Assembly: GCA_009926135.1 (NCBI GenBank)
Contig: RFPL01000016.1
Coordinates: 1-64,000, forward strand
Length of the DNA: 64,000 nucleotides
DNA from: Sphingomonadaceae bacterium
Lineage (GTDB): Bacteria > Pseudomonadota > Alphaproteobacteria > Sphingomonadales > Sphingomonadaceae
Reading direction: 5' to 3'
The notes beneath the pieces were generated by a model, which ran no database searches, was not told where the DNA came from, and saw nothing but the letters and a program-made list of their open reading frames with translations. The position numbers were made by a program, and so were the translations under genes. Of this stretch, positions 56,354-64,000 are shown piece by piece. Positions within the stretch are counted from its first letter, which is position 1. Every line of letters begins with the position of its first letter.

Positions 56354-56884
56354 ATGGCAGGTAGCGTCAACAAGGTAATCCTGATCGGCAATCTGGGCCA
56401 GGATCCCGAGGTCAAGAATTTCCAGAACGGCGGCAAGATCTGCAACCTGCGAATCGCCACGTCCGAAAACTGGAAGGACAAGGCCACCGGGGAACGCAAG
56501 GAGCGGACCGAGTGGCACAGCGTCGTGCTGCAGTCCGATGGCCTGGTCGGCGTGGCTGAGCGTTACCTCAAGAAGGGCAGCAAGGTTTACATCGAAGGCC
56601 AGCTGCGCACCCGCAAATGGCAGGATGCCTCGGGCAACGATCGCTACACCACCGAAATCTCGGTCGGCATGAATGGCGTGCTGACCATGCTGGATGGCGC
56701 GCCTGGTGCGGGCGGCGGTGGCGGCGGCATGGGCGGCGGCCAGCGCTCGGGCGGCGGCGGTGATTGGGGCGGCGGTTCCGGTGGCGGTCAGCGTTCGGGC
56801 GGCAATGACTTTGGTGGCGGTTCGTCCGGCGGCGCTTCGCGCGGCGGCTTCGCCGACGATCTGGACGACGATATCCCGTTCTGA
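56354..56884 (+). CDS. ssb: Single-stranded DNA-binding protein
   Basis: A 176-residue protein with an OB-fold ([20 protein letters not shown], then [33 protein letters not shown]), a long Gly-rich linker of about 60 residues, and the acidic C-terminal tip DLDDDIPF that recruits replication and repair partners. It begins 14 bases after feoB. Start chosen at the ATG at 56354. Confidence 0.95.
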   Translation: MAGSVNKVILIGNLGQDPEVKNFQNGGKICNLRIATSENWKDKATGERKERTEWHSVVLQSDGLVGVAERYLKKGSKVYIEGQLRTRKWQDASGNDRYTTEISVGMNGVLTMLDGAPGAGGGGGGMGGGQRSGGGGDWGGGSGGGQRSGGNDFGGGSSGGASRGGFADDLDDDIPF

Positions 56885-56889
56885 TCGGT

Positions 56890-56911
56890 AATGTAAAAAC
56901 CCTTTGACATT
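56890..56911. promoter_or_regulatory. Operator copy 1 of the membrane-protein/XRE operon
   Basis: A 22-base imperfect palindrome AATGTAAAAACC-C-TTTGACATT. It matches copy 2 at all but two positions, and the copies start exactly 33 bases apart. The right half contains the perfect -35 hexamer TTGACA (56904-56909). Confidence 0.75.
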
Positions 56912-56932
56912 CCCCTCCCAGCAATGTAAAAA
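56904..56932 (+). promoter_or_regulatory. Candidate sigma-70-type promoter of the membrane-protein/XRE operon
   Basis: TTGACA at 56904-56909 is followed after 17 bases by TAAAAA at 56927-56932, four of six matches to TATAAT. The -35 lies inside operator copy 1 and the -10 inside copy 2. Predicted transcription start is near 56939. Confidence 0.6.
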
Positions 56933-56944
56933 CCATTTTACATT
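56923..56944. promoter_or_regulatory. Operator copy 2, core of an 18-bp-arm perfect inverted repeat
   Basis: A 22-base near-perfect palindrome AATGTAAAAACC-A-TTTTACATT. It is the centre of a larger perfect inverted repeat: arms 56914-56931 and 56936-56953 around an ACCA loop. The right arm includes the GGGAGG ribosome site of the next gene. It lies over the predicted -10. Confidence 0.8.
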
Positions 56945-56959
56945 GCTGGGAGGTATGCC

Positions 56960-57367
56960 ATGTCGAACGCGCGTTCCTATAAGTCGAAGATGACCCTTCT
57001 GGCGGTGCTTTCGTTCGGAAGTGCGACCCTAGCCGGCTTTCTGGGCAGTCAGCTATTGAACCTGGATGTTCCGCAGGGCGGCTTCTGGCCGGTCTATCTC
57101 GTGCTGCTAGGGCTTTGTGCGCTGGCCATCGGCGCGATGGTGCCGTGGTGGCACAAGCTGGATGACGTGCAGAAGGCAGGTCAGCTCAACGCCTGGTACT
57201 GGGGAGGGCTGATTGGCGGCCTTGTCGTTCTGATGTGGTTGGTGGCGGCAACGGGACGGACCAGCGACTTTTCGCGCGGCGCGCTGGCTTTGCTGCTGGG
57301 CGAGACCGCCGGCTTTGGCATCGCTTGGCTGATCTGGCGCTGGCGCAGCAGCGGGCCGGCCGAATGA
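56960..57367 (+). CDS. Four-helix membrane protein paired with XRE regulator
   Basis: A 135-residue inner membrane protein with four hydrophobic helices (about 12-34, 42-63, 79-98 and 107-126). I recognise no named family. It starts with an ATG six bases after a GGGAGG ribosome site and overlaps the next gene, a small DNA-binding protein, by four bases. This gene order, a short membrane protein followed by a short XRE regulator, recurs in other bacteria, where the regulator controls the pair. Confidence 0.75.
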   Translation: MSNARSYKSKMTLLAVLSFGSATLAGFLGSQLLNLDVPQGGFWPVYLVLLGLCALAIGAMVPWWHKLDDVQKAGQLNAWYWGGLIGGLVVLMWLVAATGRTSDFSRGALALLLGETAGFGIAWLIWRWRSSGPAE

Positions 57368-57561
57368 AGAATTGCCTGCGGGATGTGCGCCGCGCCCGCG
57401 GCCTGAGCCAAGCTGACCTGGCCGAGGCGCTGGAAGTGTCGCGTCAGACAATCATCGCGATCGAGGCGGACAAGTATGATCCGTCGCTGCCGATGGCCTA
57501 TCGACTGGCAGCTTACTTCGAATTGCCGGTGGAAGAGCTGTTCTTCAACCCGTGGCGCTGA
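57364..57561 (+). CDS. Small XRE-family transcriptional regulator
   Basis: A 65-residue protein that is essentially a single helix-turn-helix: RDVRRARGLSQADLAEALEVSRQTIIAIEADKY, ending LPVEELFFNPWR. It overlaps the membrane-protein gene (ATGA), so both are made together. It most likely binds the two AATGTAAAAACC-type operators upstream and represses its own operon. No sensory domain is present, so the signal may come through the membrane partner. Confidence 0.85.
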   Translation: MKNCLRDVRRARGLSQADLAEALEVSRQTIIAIEADKYDPSLPMAYRLAAYFELPVEELFFNPWR

Positions 57562-57562
57562 A

Positions 57563-58072
57563 TCAGTCCGGCTTTTTCAGCGCAGCCAGCGCGGCAAATG
57601 GTCCGCTGGTGTCCTTATCGAGGAGTCCGGCCTTGCGCCGGGCTTCTTCTGCGTTGGGCCCGACCGCATAGGGATCGATCGCAAGTGCCAGCGTCTGGGC
57701 GAGTTCTTCGCCCAGGTCGAACAGGCTGCCGGTAAACTCGATCTCGTCCAGCTCTTCGGCTTCCAGCTCGATTTCCTCGTCCGGGGCCGAAGCAGCGCGG
57801 GCGGGGACGAAGTGCAGATTGACCGGCTCGTCAATGGCGACGGGCAGGTCCTCGCCGCTGACCGCGCAGCTTTGCACGATGTCGGCCGTAAGCCGTCCCT
57901 TCGCGCTGGCCCCGGCGGCTTCGCGGACCAGTTCGATCGTGGCCTCCATCCGGTCGATCCGGACCAGTCCAAAGCGTTTGGCAAGGGCGGCGCGTTCGGC
58001 TTCACTCGCTGCCAGCTCTACCGCGGTACCGGGCAGCATCCGCGGGTCATAGGTGCGGGAAAATTCGCTCAT
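57563..58072 (-). CDS. YceD/DUF177 family protein
   Basis: A 169-residue protein of the YceD (DUF177) family, with an acidic EEIELEAEELDEIEF stretch, then the conserved DLGEELAQTLALAIDPY element. The family includes a 23S rRNA accumulation factor of plants and bacteria; it usually lies beside rpmF, which is not visible here. It converges with the XRE gene with a one-base gap. Confidence 0.82.
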   Translation of the reverse strand: MSEFSRTYDPRMLPGTAVELAASEAERAALAKRFGLVRIDRMEATIELVREAAGASAKGRLTADIVQSCAVSGEDLPVAIDEPVNLHFVPARAASAPDEEIELEAEELDEIEFTGSLFDLGEELAQTLALAIDPYAVGPNAEEARRKAGLLDKDTSGPFAALAALKKPD

Positions 58073-58581
58073 GGCGCGATCTTTCCGGCCAGCAGCCCGG
58101 TCGCGTCGCAGGTGTCCAGCAGATCGGCCAGCGCGCGCATTTCGGCCGCCAGCCCGGCGGCATTGGCCCCTTCGATCAGGGTCATGTTGCGTTCCAGCAC
58201 TGGCTGCATCGGCTCGGTTCCAGCCAGGGCGCTGCGCATGGCATCCATCCGCCCGCCCAGCGCGCCCATCAACTTGCTGACATGCTTGCCCACCACCATG
58301 TCGCCCAAGCCGGTTTCGCGCAGCTGGGCATCCATGTCCGTCACGAACAGTTCGGTCAGCAGGATCGATTTGCTGGCCAGATCCGGCTCGCGCTCCATCC
58401 GCAGCAGAACCAGCGCCATGACCAGCGCCACGGCATCGAACCGGCCCGGCACATTATCGGCCAGGCCCAGTTCCGAATACCAGCGCGGCGTGCGGGCCAG
58501 CGCGACGATGGCGTGCCACAGCGGGCGGACTTCGGCGTGCTCGTCAACCGACTTGCCGAACAGGCGGGCAAACAGACCCAT
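58069..58581 (-). CDS. Ubiquinol-cytochrome c chaperone (CBP3 family)
   Basis: A 170-residue helical protein of the CBP3/UQCC1 family that assists assembly of the cytochrome bc1 complex. GLADNVPGRFDAVALVMALVLLRM, then LFVTDMDAQLRETGLGDMVVGKHV, are the conserved segments. It overlaps the YceD gene by four bases, so the pair is an operon. Confidence 0.82.
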   Translation of the reverse strand: MGLFARLFGKSVDEHAEVRPLWHAIVALARTPRWYSELGLADNVPGRFDAVALVMALVLLRMEREPDLASKSILLTELFVTDMDAQLRETGLGDMVVGKHVSKLMGALGGRMDAMRSALAGTEPMQPVLERNMTLIEGANAAGLAAEMRALADLLDTCDATGLLAGKIAP

Positions 58582-58761
58582 GGGTAAATGTCCTTCAATC
58601 GTTCAGCGGGGATTAAAGCCGCTGTCCCCAAGCGCCTGCTTGCCGCCATTGCGCGGCGCGTCAAGGCGGCCTAAGGCTCAGGCGCGATAGTGCGGGTGCA
58701 CGCTGCGGGCAATCGTCTTGCCTGCCGGGCCCCGAAACTGGAACGACAGGAACGGCAAACG

Positions 58762-59241
58762 ATGCGTGCAGCAGTGGTCAAGGTGATGGTGGTTCTGGCG
58801 GCAGCGGGGACGCTGGGCGCCTGCAACTCGATCAAGGATCACCGCGGCTACATCGTCGATCAGCCGCTGCTCGATTCGGTCCAGCCGGGGATCGACAACC
58901 GCCAGTCGGTCGAACGCACCCTTGGCCGTCCGACCTTTGAAAGTGCCTTTGGCCGCAAGGACTGGTACTACATCTCGTCCAACACGCGTCAGGCCGCCTT
59001 TACCCGGCCCAAGATCAACGAGCAGCTGGTGCTGCGCGTGAGCTTTGACGAGCGCGGCAATGTCGCGGCGATCGAGCGTTCAGGCATCGAAAAGGTCGCC
59101 TTCCTGAATCCAGACAGCGACAAGACCCCGACCCTGGGCCGTGAACGGACCTTCCTGGAAGACCTGTTCGGCAATATCGGCACTGTCGGCACTGGTGCGG
59201 GTGGCCCCGGCGGCGGCGCTGGCGGACCGAACGGCAGCTAA
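58762..59241 (+). CDS. bamE: Outer membrane assembly lipoprotein BamE
   Basis: A 159-residue lipoprotein of the BAM complex. The signal peptide ends in a lipobox GTLGAC with Cys21. The BamE fold follows, with GYIVDQPLLDSVQPGIDNRQSVERTLGRPTF and DWYYISSNTRQ. A Gly-rich tail is added after the domain. Start chosen at the ATG at 58762. The 180 bases upstream hold no gene. Confidence 0.9.
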   Translation: MRAAVVKVMVVLAAAGTLGACNSIKDHRGYIVDQPLLDSVQPGIDNRQSVERTLGRPTFESAFGRKDWYYISSNTRQAAFTRPKINEQLVLRVSFDERGNVAAIERSGIEKVAFLNPDSDKTPTLGRERTFLEDLFGNIGTVGTGAGGPGGGAGGPNGS

Positions 59242-59253
59242 TCTGCCGCTACG

Positions 59254-59280
59254 TTGAAACCGGCGCGGCAGGACATATAT
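59254..59280 (+). promoter_or_regulatory. Candidate heat-shock (sigma-32-type) promoter of hslVU
   Basis: TTGAAA (59254-59259) and CATATAT (59274-59280) are separated by 14 bases and resemble the CTTGAAA/CCCATNT sigma-32 consensus. hslVU is a known heat-shock operon in other bacteria. The start of transcription would fall almost at the ATG, implying a very short or leaderless mRNA. Confidence 0.35.
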
Positions 59281-59287
59281 CCGCCGC

Positions 59288-59851
59288 ATGAACGATTCCA
59301 ACAATAGCCACGGGCTGACCCCCTGGCATGGCACTACCATCATCGGCGTAAAGCTGGGCGGCAAGACCGTCATCGCTGGCGATGGCCAGGTTTCGATGGG
59401 CAACACCGTGATGAAGCCCAACGCCCGCAAAGTGCGGCGGCTTGGTGATGGCTCGGTGATTGCCGGCTTTGCCGGGGCGACGGCCGATGCCTTCACCCTG
59501 TTCGAGCGGCTTGAAAAGAAACTGGAGCAGCACCGCGGGCAGTTGATGCGCGCCGCGGTCGAACTCGCCAAGGACTGGCGGACCGACAAGTACCTGCGCA
59601 ACCTCGAAGCGCTGATGATCGTGGCCGACAAGGACGTGCTGCTGATCCTGACCGGCAATGGCGACGTGCTGGAGCCCGAACATGGCATCGCCGCGATCGG
59701 TTCGGGCGGCAACTATGCGCTCTCGGCCGCCAAGGCGCTGGTCGATTATGAACAGGACGCGGAAAAGATCGCGCGCCGGGCCATGGCGGTCGCGGCAGAG
59801 GTCTGCGTTTTCACCAATGACCGGGTGACCGTCGAAACCATCGACGCCTGA
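59288..59851 (+). CDS. hslV: ATP-dependent protease subunit HslV
   Basis: A 187-residue threonine protease that forms the proteolytic core of HslUV. The catalytic threonine is in HGTTIIGVK (T16 or T17, exposed after removal of the leader). [15 protein letters not shown] and [20 protein letters not shown] are typical. It is followed after 17 bases by hslU. Confidence 0.94.
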   Translation: MNDSNNSHGLTPWHGTTIIGVKLGGKTVIAGDGQVSMGNTVMKPNARKVRRLGDGSVIAGFAGATADAFTLFERLEKKLEQHRGQLMRAAVELAKDWRTDKYLRNLEALMIVADKDVLLILTGNGDVLEPEHGIAAIGSGGNYALSAAKALVDYEQDAEKIARRAMAVAAEVCVFTNDRVTVETIDA

Positions 59852-59868
59852 CGCCCGAAGGAACAGCC

Positions 59869-61170
59869 ATGAACCAGAACCTGACCCCCAAGGCGATCGT
59901 CGCCGCGCTGGACGAGCACATCATTGGCCAGGCCGACGCCAAGAAGGCTGTCGCCGTGGCGCTGCGGAATCGTTGGAGAAGGCAAAGACTCTCGCCCGAG
60001 CTGCGCGACGAGGTGACGCCCAAGAACATCCTGATGATCGGGCCGACGGGCTGCGGCAAGACCGAGATCAGCCGCCGCCTGGCCAAGCTGGCCGACGCCC
60101 CGTTCGTGAAGGTCGAGGCGACCAAATTCACCGAGGTCGGCTATGTCGGCCGCGATGTCGAGCAGATCGCCCGCGACCTGGTCGAGGAAGCGATCCGGCT
60201 GGAAAAGGACCGCCGGCGCGATGCCGTGCGCGAAGCCGCCAGCAAGGCGGCGATGGACCGGCTGCTGAAAGCGCTGGTCGGCGAGAACGCCAGCGAGGCG
60301 ACCCGCGAGAGCTTCCGCCAGCGGATCGTCGAAAACGCGATGAACGGCGTCGAGGTCGAGATCGAGGTCGAGGACACACCGGGCGCGCCGTTCGACCTGC
60401 CCGGAATGCCGGGCGGGGTGGGCATGATCAACCTTGGCGAAATGATGTCCAAGGCGATGGGCCGCCAAAACCTCAAGCGCCGCAAGCTCAAGGTCCCGCA
60501 GGCCTGGGACAAGCTGGTCGACGAGGAAGCCGAAAAGCGGATGGACCAGGATGACGTGGCCCGCGTCGCCCTCGCCAATGCCGAGGCTAACGGCATCGTC
60601 TTCATTGACGAGATCGACAAGATCGCGGTCAGCGATGTGCGTGGCGGCTCCGTCAGCCGCGAAGGCGTGCAGCGTGATCTGTTGCCGCTGATCGAAGGGA
60701 CGACCGTCGCCACCAAGTATGGCCCGATGAAGACCGACCACGTGCTGTTCATCGGCTCGGGCGCGTTCCACCTCGCCAAGCCCAGCGATATGCTGCCCGA
60801 ACTGCAAGGCCGTCTGCCGATCCGCGTCGAGCTAAAGGCGCTGTCGGAAGAGGACTTCGTTCGTATTCTTGCCGAAACCCGCGCGAACCTGGTCGAACAG
60901 TACAAGGCGCTGCTGGGGACCGAGCAGGTCACCATCGATTTCACCCCCGAAGCCGTCCGCGCCGTCGCCCGGATCGCCGCCCAGGTGAACGAAGCGGTCG
61001 AGAACATCGGCGCCCGCCGGCTGCAGACCGTGATGGAAAAGCTGCTTGAGGACCTGAGCTTCGAAGCCGAGGACCGTGAAGGCGAGACCGTCACGATCGA
61101 CGAGGACTACGTCAACGCCCGGCTCGCCGGCCTGGCGCGCGATACCGACCTGTCGAAGTATATTCTGTAG
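59869..61170 (+). CDS. hslU: HslUV unfoldase ATPase HslU
   Basis: A 433-residue AAA+ unfoldase that feeds substrates to HslV. Walker A GPTGCGKT lies at 58-65, and Walker B ([12 protein letters not shown]) follows the helical I domain. The C-terminal LSKYIL tail, which docks into HslV, is intact. Confidence 0.95.
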   Translation: MNQNLTPKAIVAALDEHIIGQADAKKAVAVALRNRWRRQRLSPELRDEVTPKNILMIGPTGCGKTEISRRLAKLADAPFVKVEATKFTEVGYVGRDVEQIARDLVEEAIRLEKDRRRDAVREAASKAAMDRLLKALVGENASEATRESFRQRIVENAMNGVEVEIEVEDTPGAPFDLPGMPGGVGMINLGEMMSKAMGRQNLKRRKLKVPQAWDKLVDEEAEKRMDQDDVARVALANAEANGIVFIDEIDKIAVSDVRGGSVSREGVQRDLLPLIEGTTVATKYGPMKTDHVLFIGSGAFHLAKPSDMLPELQGRLPIRVELKALSEEDFVRILAETRANLVEQYKALLGTEQVTIDFTPEAVRAVARIAAQVNEAVENIGARRLQTVMEKLLEDLSFEAEDREGETVTIDEDYVNARLAGLARDTDLSKYIL

Positions 61171-61206
61171 GGTAGGGACAACCTCACAGTTCACTTCGGA
61201 TAAATT

Positions 61207-61244
61207 CGTCATTGCGAGGAGCGCTGCGACGAAGCAATCCAGAG
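61207..61244. repeat. Left 38-base arm of the GIY-YIG cassette
   Basis: The arm is the reverse complement of 61566-61603 with one mismatch (T here at the position that is A in the inverted copy). Confidence 0.85.
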
Positions 61245-61246
61245 GC

Positions 61247-61546
61247 ATGCAGCACATTTTCCAACCAGCGGTTTATATCGTGGCCAGCGCACGCAATGGC
61301 ACGATCTACGTTGGCGTAACCTCTGATCTGGTGAAGCGCGTGTGGGAGCACCGCGAAGGTGCCGTCGAAGGATTCACCAAGCGTTACGGTTGCAAGATCC
61401 TGGTCTGGCATGAACTGCACTCAACCATGGAACATGCCATCGTGCGCGAGAAGCAGCTGAAAGGCGGCTCGCGCAAACGCAAGTTTGCGTTGATTGAGCA
61501 ATCAAATCCGCAGTGGCGGGATATCTATGCGGACATCTGCGGGTAG
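61247..61546 (+). CDS. GIY-YIG nuclease family protein
   Basis: A 99-residue single-domain GIY-YIG endonuclease. AVYIVASARNGTIYVGVTSDLVKRVWEH carries the two signature strands and the catalytic Arg region, and the helix EHAIVREKQLKGGSRKRKF carries the catalytic Glu (E68). The tail LIEQSNPQWRDIY is typical. The gene lies wholly inside inverted repeats, so it may act on that repeat. Start chosen at the ATG at 61247. Confidence 0.88.
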   Translation: MQHIFQPAVYIVASARNGTIYVGVTSDLVKRVWEHREGAVEGFTKRYGCKILVWHELHSTMEHAIVREKQLKGGSRKRKFALIEQSNPQWRDIYADICG

Positions 61547-61565
61547 CCGGTGCAGCGTATGTCCG

Positions 61566-61603
61566 CTCTGGATTGCTTCGTCGCTGCGCTCCTCGCAATG
61601 ACG
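61566..61603. repeat. Right 38-base arm of the GIY-YIG cassette
   Basis: The inverted partner of 61207-61244, located 19 bases after the nuclease stop codon. Confidence 0.85.
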
Positions 61604-61628
61604 AGAAACTTGATGTAACACGCTGACT

Positions 61629-61826
61629 ATGCCGCCACCTGACGACAAGCCGATCTACCGCCTTCTCACCGGCCTTGACGACCGGGCGTTCTGCGAGCGC
61701 GTGTCAGAGGCCTTGGCGCAGGGCTGGCGGCTTTATGGCTCGCCCACGCTGGCCTGGGATCAGGAGGCGGCCTGCATGAAAGCCGCGCAGGCGGTGGTTT
61801 GGAAGGATGCGGACGTAGTAATGTAG
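61629..61826 (+). CDS. DUF1737 domain-containing small protein
   Basis: A 65-residue protein with the DUF1737 pattern: PIYRLLTGLDDRAFCERVSEAL, then GWRLYGSPTLAWD. Function unknown. It converges with the Atm1-type transporter gene, with six bases between stops. Confidence 0.75.
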   Translation: MPPPDDKPIYRLLTGLDDRAFCERVSEALAQGWRLYGSPTLAWDQEAACMKAAQAVVWKDADVVM

Positions 61827-61832
61827 CGCTCG

Positions 61833-63650
61833 CTACTCCGCCGCCTCGCCAAGTTCCTCCATCGCTTCGGCCTGCCGGGCCCACATGTCGGCATAGAGGC
61901 CGCCCTGGCGCAGCAAGTCGCCATGGCTGCCCTGTTCGGCCAACTGCCCGGCATTGAGCACCAGGATCGTATCGGCGTCGGCAATGGTCGAGAGCCGGTG
62001 CGCGATCGACAACGAGGTCCGGCCGGAGCTGACGCGGTGAAGCGTGGCCAGCACGTCCTGCTCGGTCCGGGTATCAAGCGCCGAGGTGGCTTCATCCAGC
62101 AGCAGGATCGGCGGGTTCTTCACCAACGTCCGGGCGATCGCGACGCGCTGCTTCTCGCCGCCTGAAAGCTTCAGCCCGCGCTCGCCCACTTCGGTCTCGA
62201 AGCCTTGCGGCAGGCGGCCGATCAGGTCCATCAGCGCCGCATCGCGCGCGGCCTGCTCGACCTCGGCCGGGCCAGCGCCATCGCGGCCATAGGCAATGTT
62301 GTAGCCGATGGTGTCATTGAACAGCACCGAATCCTGTGGGACGATCCCGATATTGGCGCGCAAGGAGGCTTGGGTGACGGAGCGGATGTCCTGCCCATCG
62401 ATCAGGATCCGCCCGGACCAGGGATCGTAGAAGCGGAACACCAGCCGGGCGATCGTGCTCTTGCCCGCGCCCGAGGGCCCGACCACGGCGACCTGGCTGC
62501 CAGCTGGCACTTCGAATGACAGGCCATTGAGGATCGTGCGGTCACGCTCATAACCGAACACGACATTGTCAAAGGTCAGCGTAGGGCGCCTGACCACCAG
62601 CGCCGGGGCGCCGGGTGCGTCCTGCACTTCGACATCGGTGTCGATCAGCCGGAACATGTCGGCCATGTCGGTCAGGCCCTGGCGGATCGTGCGGTAGACC
62701 ATGCCGAGCATGTCGAGCGGGCGGAACAGCTGGGCGAGATAGGTCTGGACGAAGACCAGCTGGCCGGCGGTATATTCCCCGCGCGCCCAGCCGCGCACGG
62801 TCAGCGCCATGGCCACGGCCATCAGCAGGTTGGTGATGACGGACTGGGCGATGTTGAGGAGGCCGAGGCTGTTCTCGCTCTTCACCGCCGCCGCCGCATA
62901 GGCCTGGGTCGCCTGGGCATAGCGCGCTTCCTCGCGCGCCTCGGCATTGAAGTACTTCACCGTTTCATAGTTCAGCAGCGAATCGACCGCGCGCGACAGC
63001 GCCTGGCCATCCAGCCGGTTCATCTGCTCGCGCAGCGCTGTGCGCCATTCGGTGATTGCGCGAGTGACCCAGCTGTAAGCCACCACCGCCATGGCCGTGG
63101 CAATCACCAGCGGCCAGCCGAAGTTGAGGTAGAAGATCACCGCCACACCCGCGAGCAGGATGATCGTGGGGGCAATGTTGAACAGCATGAAATAGAGCAT
63201 CGTATCGATGCTCTTGGTCCCGCGCTCGATCACCTTGGTCACTTCGCCCGTGCGGCGGGCGAGGTGGAAGCGCAGCGACAAACGGTGCAGGCGGTTGAAG
63301 ACGTTCTCCGCCAGCTGGGCCGTGGCCTGCTGGCCGACCCGTTCGAACACGATGTTGCGCAGGTTGTCGAACACTACGCCGCCCAGCCGCGCGGCCGAAT
63401 AGGCCAGCACAAACAGCATCGCGAAAGTGATGACCCGGTTTCCGGTGACGCTCATCGCGTCGATCGCCCATTTCAGGAAATAGGGCAGGCTGAACTGGGT
63501 GGCGGACGAAGCCAGAATCAGGATCAGCGCGCCGATGATCCGGGCGCGCAGCCGCCAGTCGTGTTCCGGCCACAGATAGGGCAGGAAGCGCCGCAGCGTG
63601 CCCCAGCCATCGTGGCGGGCGTTCTTGTCGGTCGGATTTTCTGGCGGCAT
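61833..63650 (-). CDS. Atm1-type ABC exporter (fused permease and ATPase)
   Basis: A 605-residue half-transporter. Six N-terminal helices (about 35-320) are followed by an ATPase domain with Walker A GPSGAGKST, the signature LSGGEKQRVAIART and Walker B ILLLDEATSALD. DSLLNYETVKYFNAEAREE in the membrane region is diagnostic of the Atm1/HMT1 family, which exports glutathione-linked compounds or metal conjugates. It probably acts as a homodimer. Confidence 0.88.
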   Translation of the reverse strand: MPPENPTDKNARHDGWGTLRRFLPYLWPEHDWRLRARIIGALILILASSATQFSLPYFLKWAIDAMSVTGNRVITFAMLFVLAYSAARLGGVVFDNLRNIVFERVGQQATAQLAENVFNRLHRLSLRFHLARRTGEVTKVIERGTKSIDTMLYFMLFNIAPTIILLAGVAVIFYLNFGWPLVIATAMAVVAYSWVTRAITEWRTALREQMNRLDGQALSRAVDSLLNYETVKYFNAEAREEARYAQATQAYAAAAVKSENSLGLLNIAQSVITNLLMAVAMALTVRGWARGEYTAGQLVFVQTYLAQLFRPLDMLGMVYRTIRQGLTDMADMFRLIDTDVEVQDAPGAPALVVRRPTLTFDNVVFGYERDRTILNGLSFEVPAGSQVAVVGPSGAGKSTIARLVFRFYDPWSGRILIDGQDIRSVTQASLRANIGIVPQDSVLFNDTIGYNIAYGRDGAGPAEVEQAARDAALMDLIGRLPQGFETEVGERGLKLSGGEKQRVAIARTLVKNPPILLLDEATSALDTRTEQDVLATLHRVSSGRTSLSIAHRLSTIADADTILVLNAGQLAEQGSHGDLLRQGGLYADMWARQAEAMEELGEAAE

Positions 63651-63685
63651 CGCCCCTATCTAGGGAGTCGGGGCGAAAAGGCCAG

Positions 63686-64000
63686 TCAGAGCACGCCCGA
63701 TGGCACGTCAAACAGGATCCGGCGCGTGGCAAAATCGATCGCTAGCCGGTCCAGACTGCGCAGGTCGCGCATGCCCAGCAGCAGCGAGGGCCGGCCGTCA
63801 AGCTTCAGCGCCTTGAAGGCGGGCGCATCGGTAAAGGCGATGGCGACATTGTTGAACCGCACATCGCCAATTTCCAGCCAGCGGCTATAGCCCAGGTCGG
63901 CATTGACCTGGTGCCCGGTCACGCTGAGCAGCTCGATTGTCTCGCCCTTGCGCTTCTTTGACAGGGCGCGTTGTAGCGCCAGGTTGCCGATCGAGGTTTC
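63686..64000 (-). CDS. Retropepsin-like aspartyl protease, C-terminal fragment
   Basis: The last 104 codons of a gene that continues past the right edge. The visible part, ETSIGNLALQRALS, resembles the segment just after the Asp-Thr-Gly catalytic triad of clan AA retropepsin-like proteases. VAIAFTDAPAFKALKL and the second conserved motif PSLLLGMRDLRSLDRLAIDF follow. The catalytic Asp itself lies outside the window. Confidence 0.75.
   Translation of the reverse strand, partial: ETSIGNLALQRALSKKRKGETIELLSVTGHQVNADLGYSRWLEIGDVRFNNVAIAFTDAPAFKALKLDGRPSLLLGMRDLRSLDRLAIDFATRRILFDVPSGVL

Larger units (their letters stand above)
61207..61603. mobile_element. Putative ~0.4 kb mobile cassette with GIY-YIG nuclease
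   Basis: Two 38-base arms, 61207-61244 and 61566-61603, are inverted repeats that differ at one base and enclose a single GIY-YIG nuclease gene. Each arm contains CGTCATTGCGAGGAG and ends CGAAGCAATCC-type, the intergenic repeat that is common in sphingomonad and other alphaproteobacterial genomes. The gene's ATG lies two bases after the left arm. No target-site duplication is evident. Confidence 0.6.

Overview
The window is a gene-dense, GC-rich chromosomal segment of an alphaproteobacterium, most likely of the order Sphingomonadales. The clues are the gene families, not a marker gene: a TorF-type putative porin, a 1016-residue TonB-dependent receptor, an NDUFA9-like NAD(P)-binding protein, an MlaE permease fused to a STAS domain, COQ9, a CBP3-like cytochrome bc1 chaperone, and a GIY-YIG gene inside the 'CGTCATTGCGAGGAG' inverted repeat common in this group. 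There is no rRNA, CRISPR array, intact transposase or prophage. The only RNA gene seen is tRNA-Leu(CAG).

Layout. 1-8.8 kb: the start of ugd, a phosphoesterase, the porin, a SIMPL protein, glyoxalase, NhaA, an NfrB/NfrA-like glycosyltransferase pair and a TSUP exporter with its TIGR02186 partner. 8.9-15.8 kb: a HerA-like ATPase, MATE, queE, an intergenic block with two hairpins, and valS. 15.9-19.9 kb: the Mla-type lipid transport operon (mlaE, mlaF, mlaD, auxiliary lipoprotein). 20.1-30.2 kb: GST, NDUFA9-like protein, tRNA-Leu, a Crp/Fnr regulator, a three-gene TIR/unknown/SLOG-cyclase-like operon on the minus strand, and the TonB receptor with a strong terminator. 30.4-46.7 kb: a FixJ/LuxR-type regulator and one long flagellar cluster (sigma-54 activator, fliEFGHIJKLMNOPQR, flhB, fliD, fliS), with flagellin fliC divergent. 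46.8-64 kb: mostly housekeeping genes, namely an aminotransferase, ribD/ribE, SCO, COQ9, feoAB, ssb, a membrane-protein/XRE pair, YceD, the bc1 chaperone, bamE, hslVU, the GIY-YIG cassette, an Atm1-type exporter and the end of an aspartyl protease.

How the genes work together. The flagellar genes are packed with overlapping stops and starts and encode the MS ring, the rotor parts, most of the export apparatus and the filament cap. flhA and the flg rod/hook genes are not in the window. feoA carries a perfect TTGAT-N4-ATCAA box, and the window also encodes a Crp/Fnr protein with the FNR-type ExxSR recognition pattern.

Three places look most worth following up. First, the TIR operon pairs a membrane-anchored TIR protein with a SLOG-like and cyclase-like protein. 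Second, the XRE/membrane-protein pair has two 22-bp operators placed on the -35 and -10 of its own promoter. Third, the ~0.4 kb GIY-YIG cassette sits between 38-bp inverted repeats. All calls come from reading the sequence; no database search was run.
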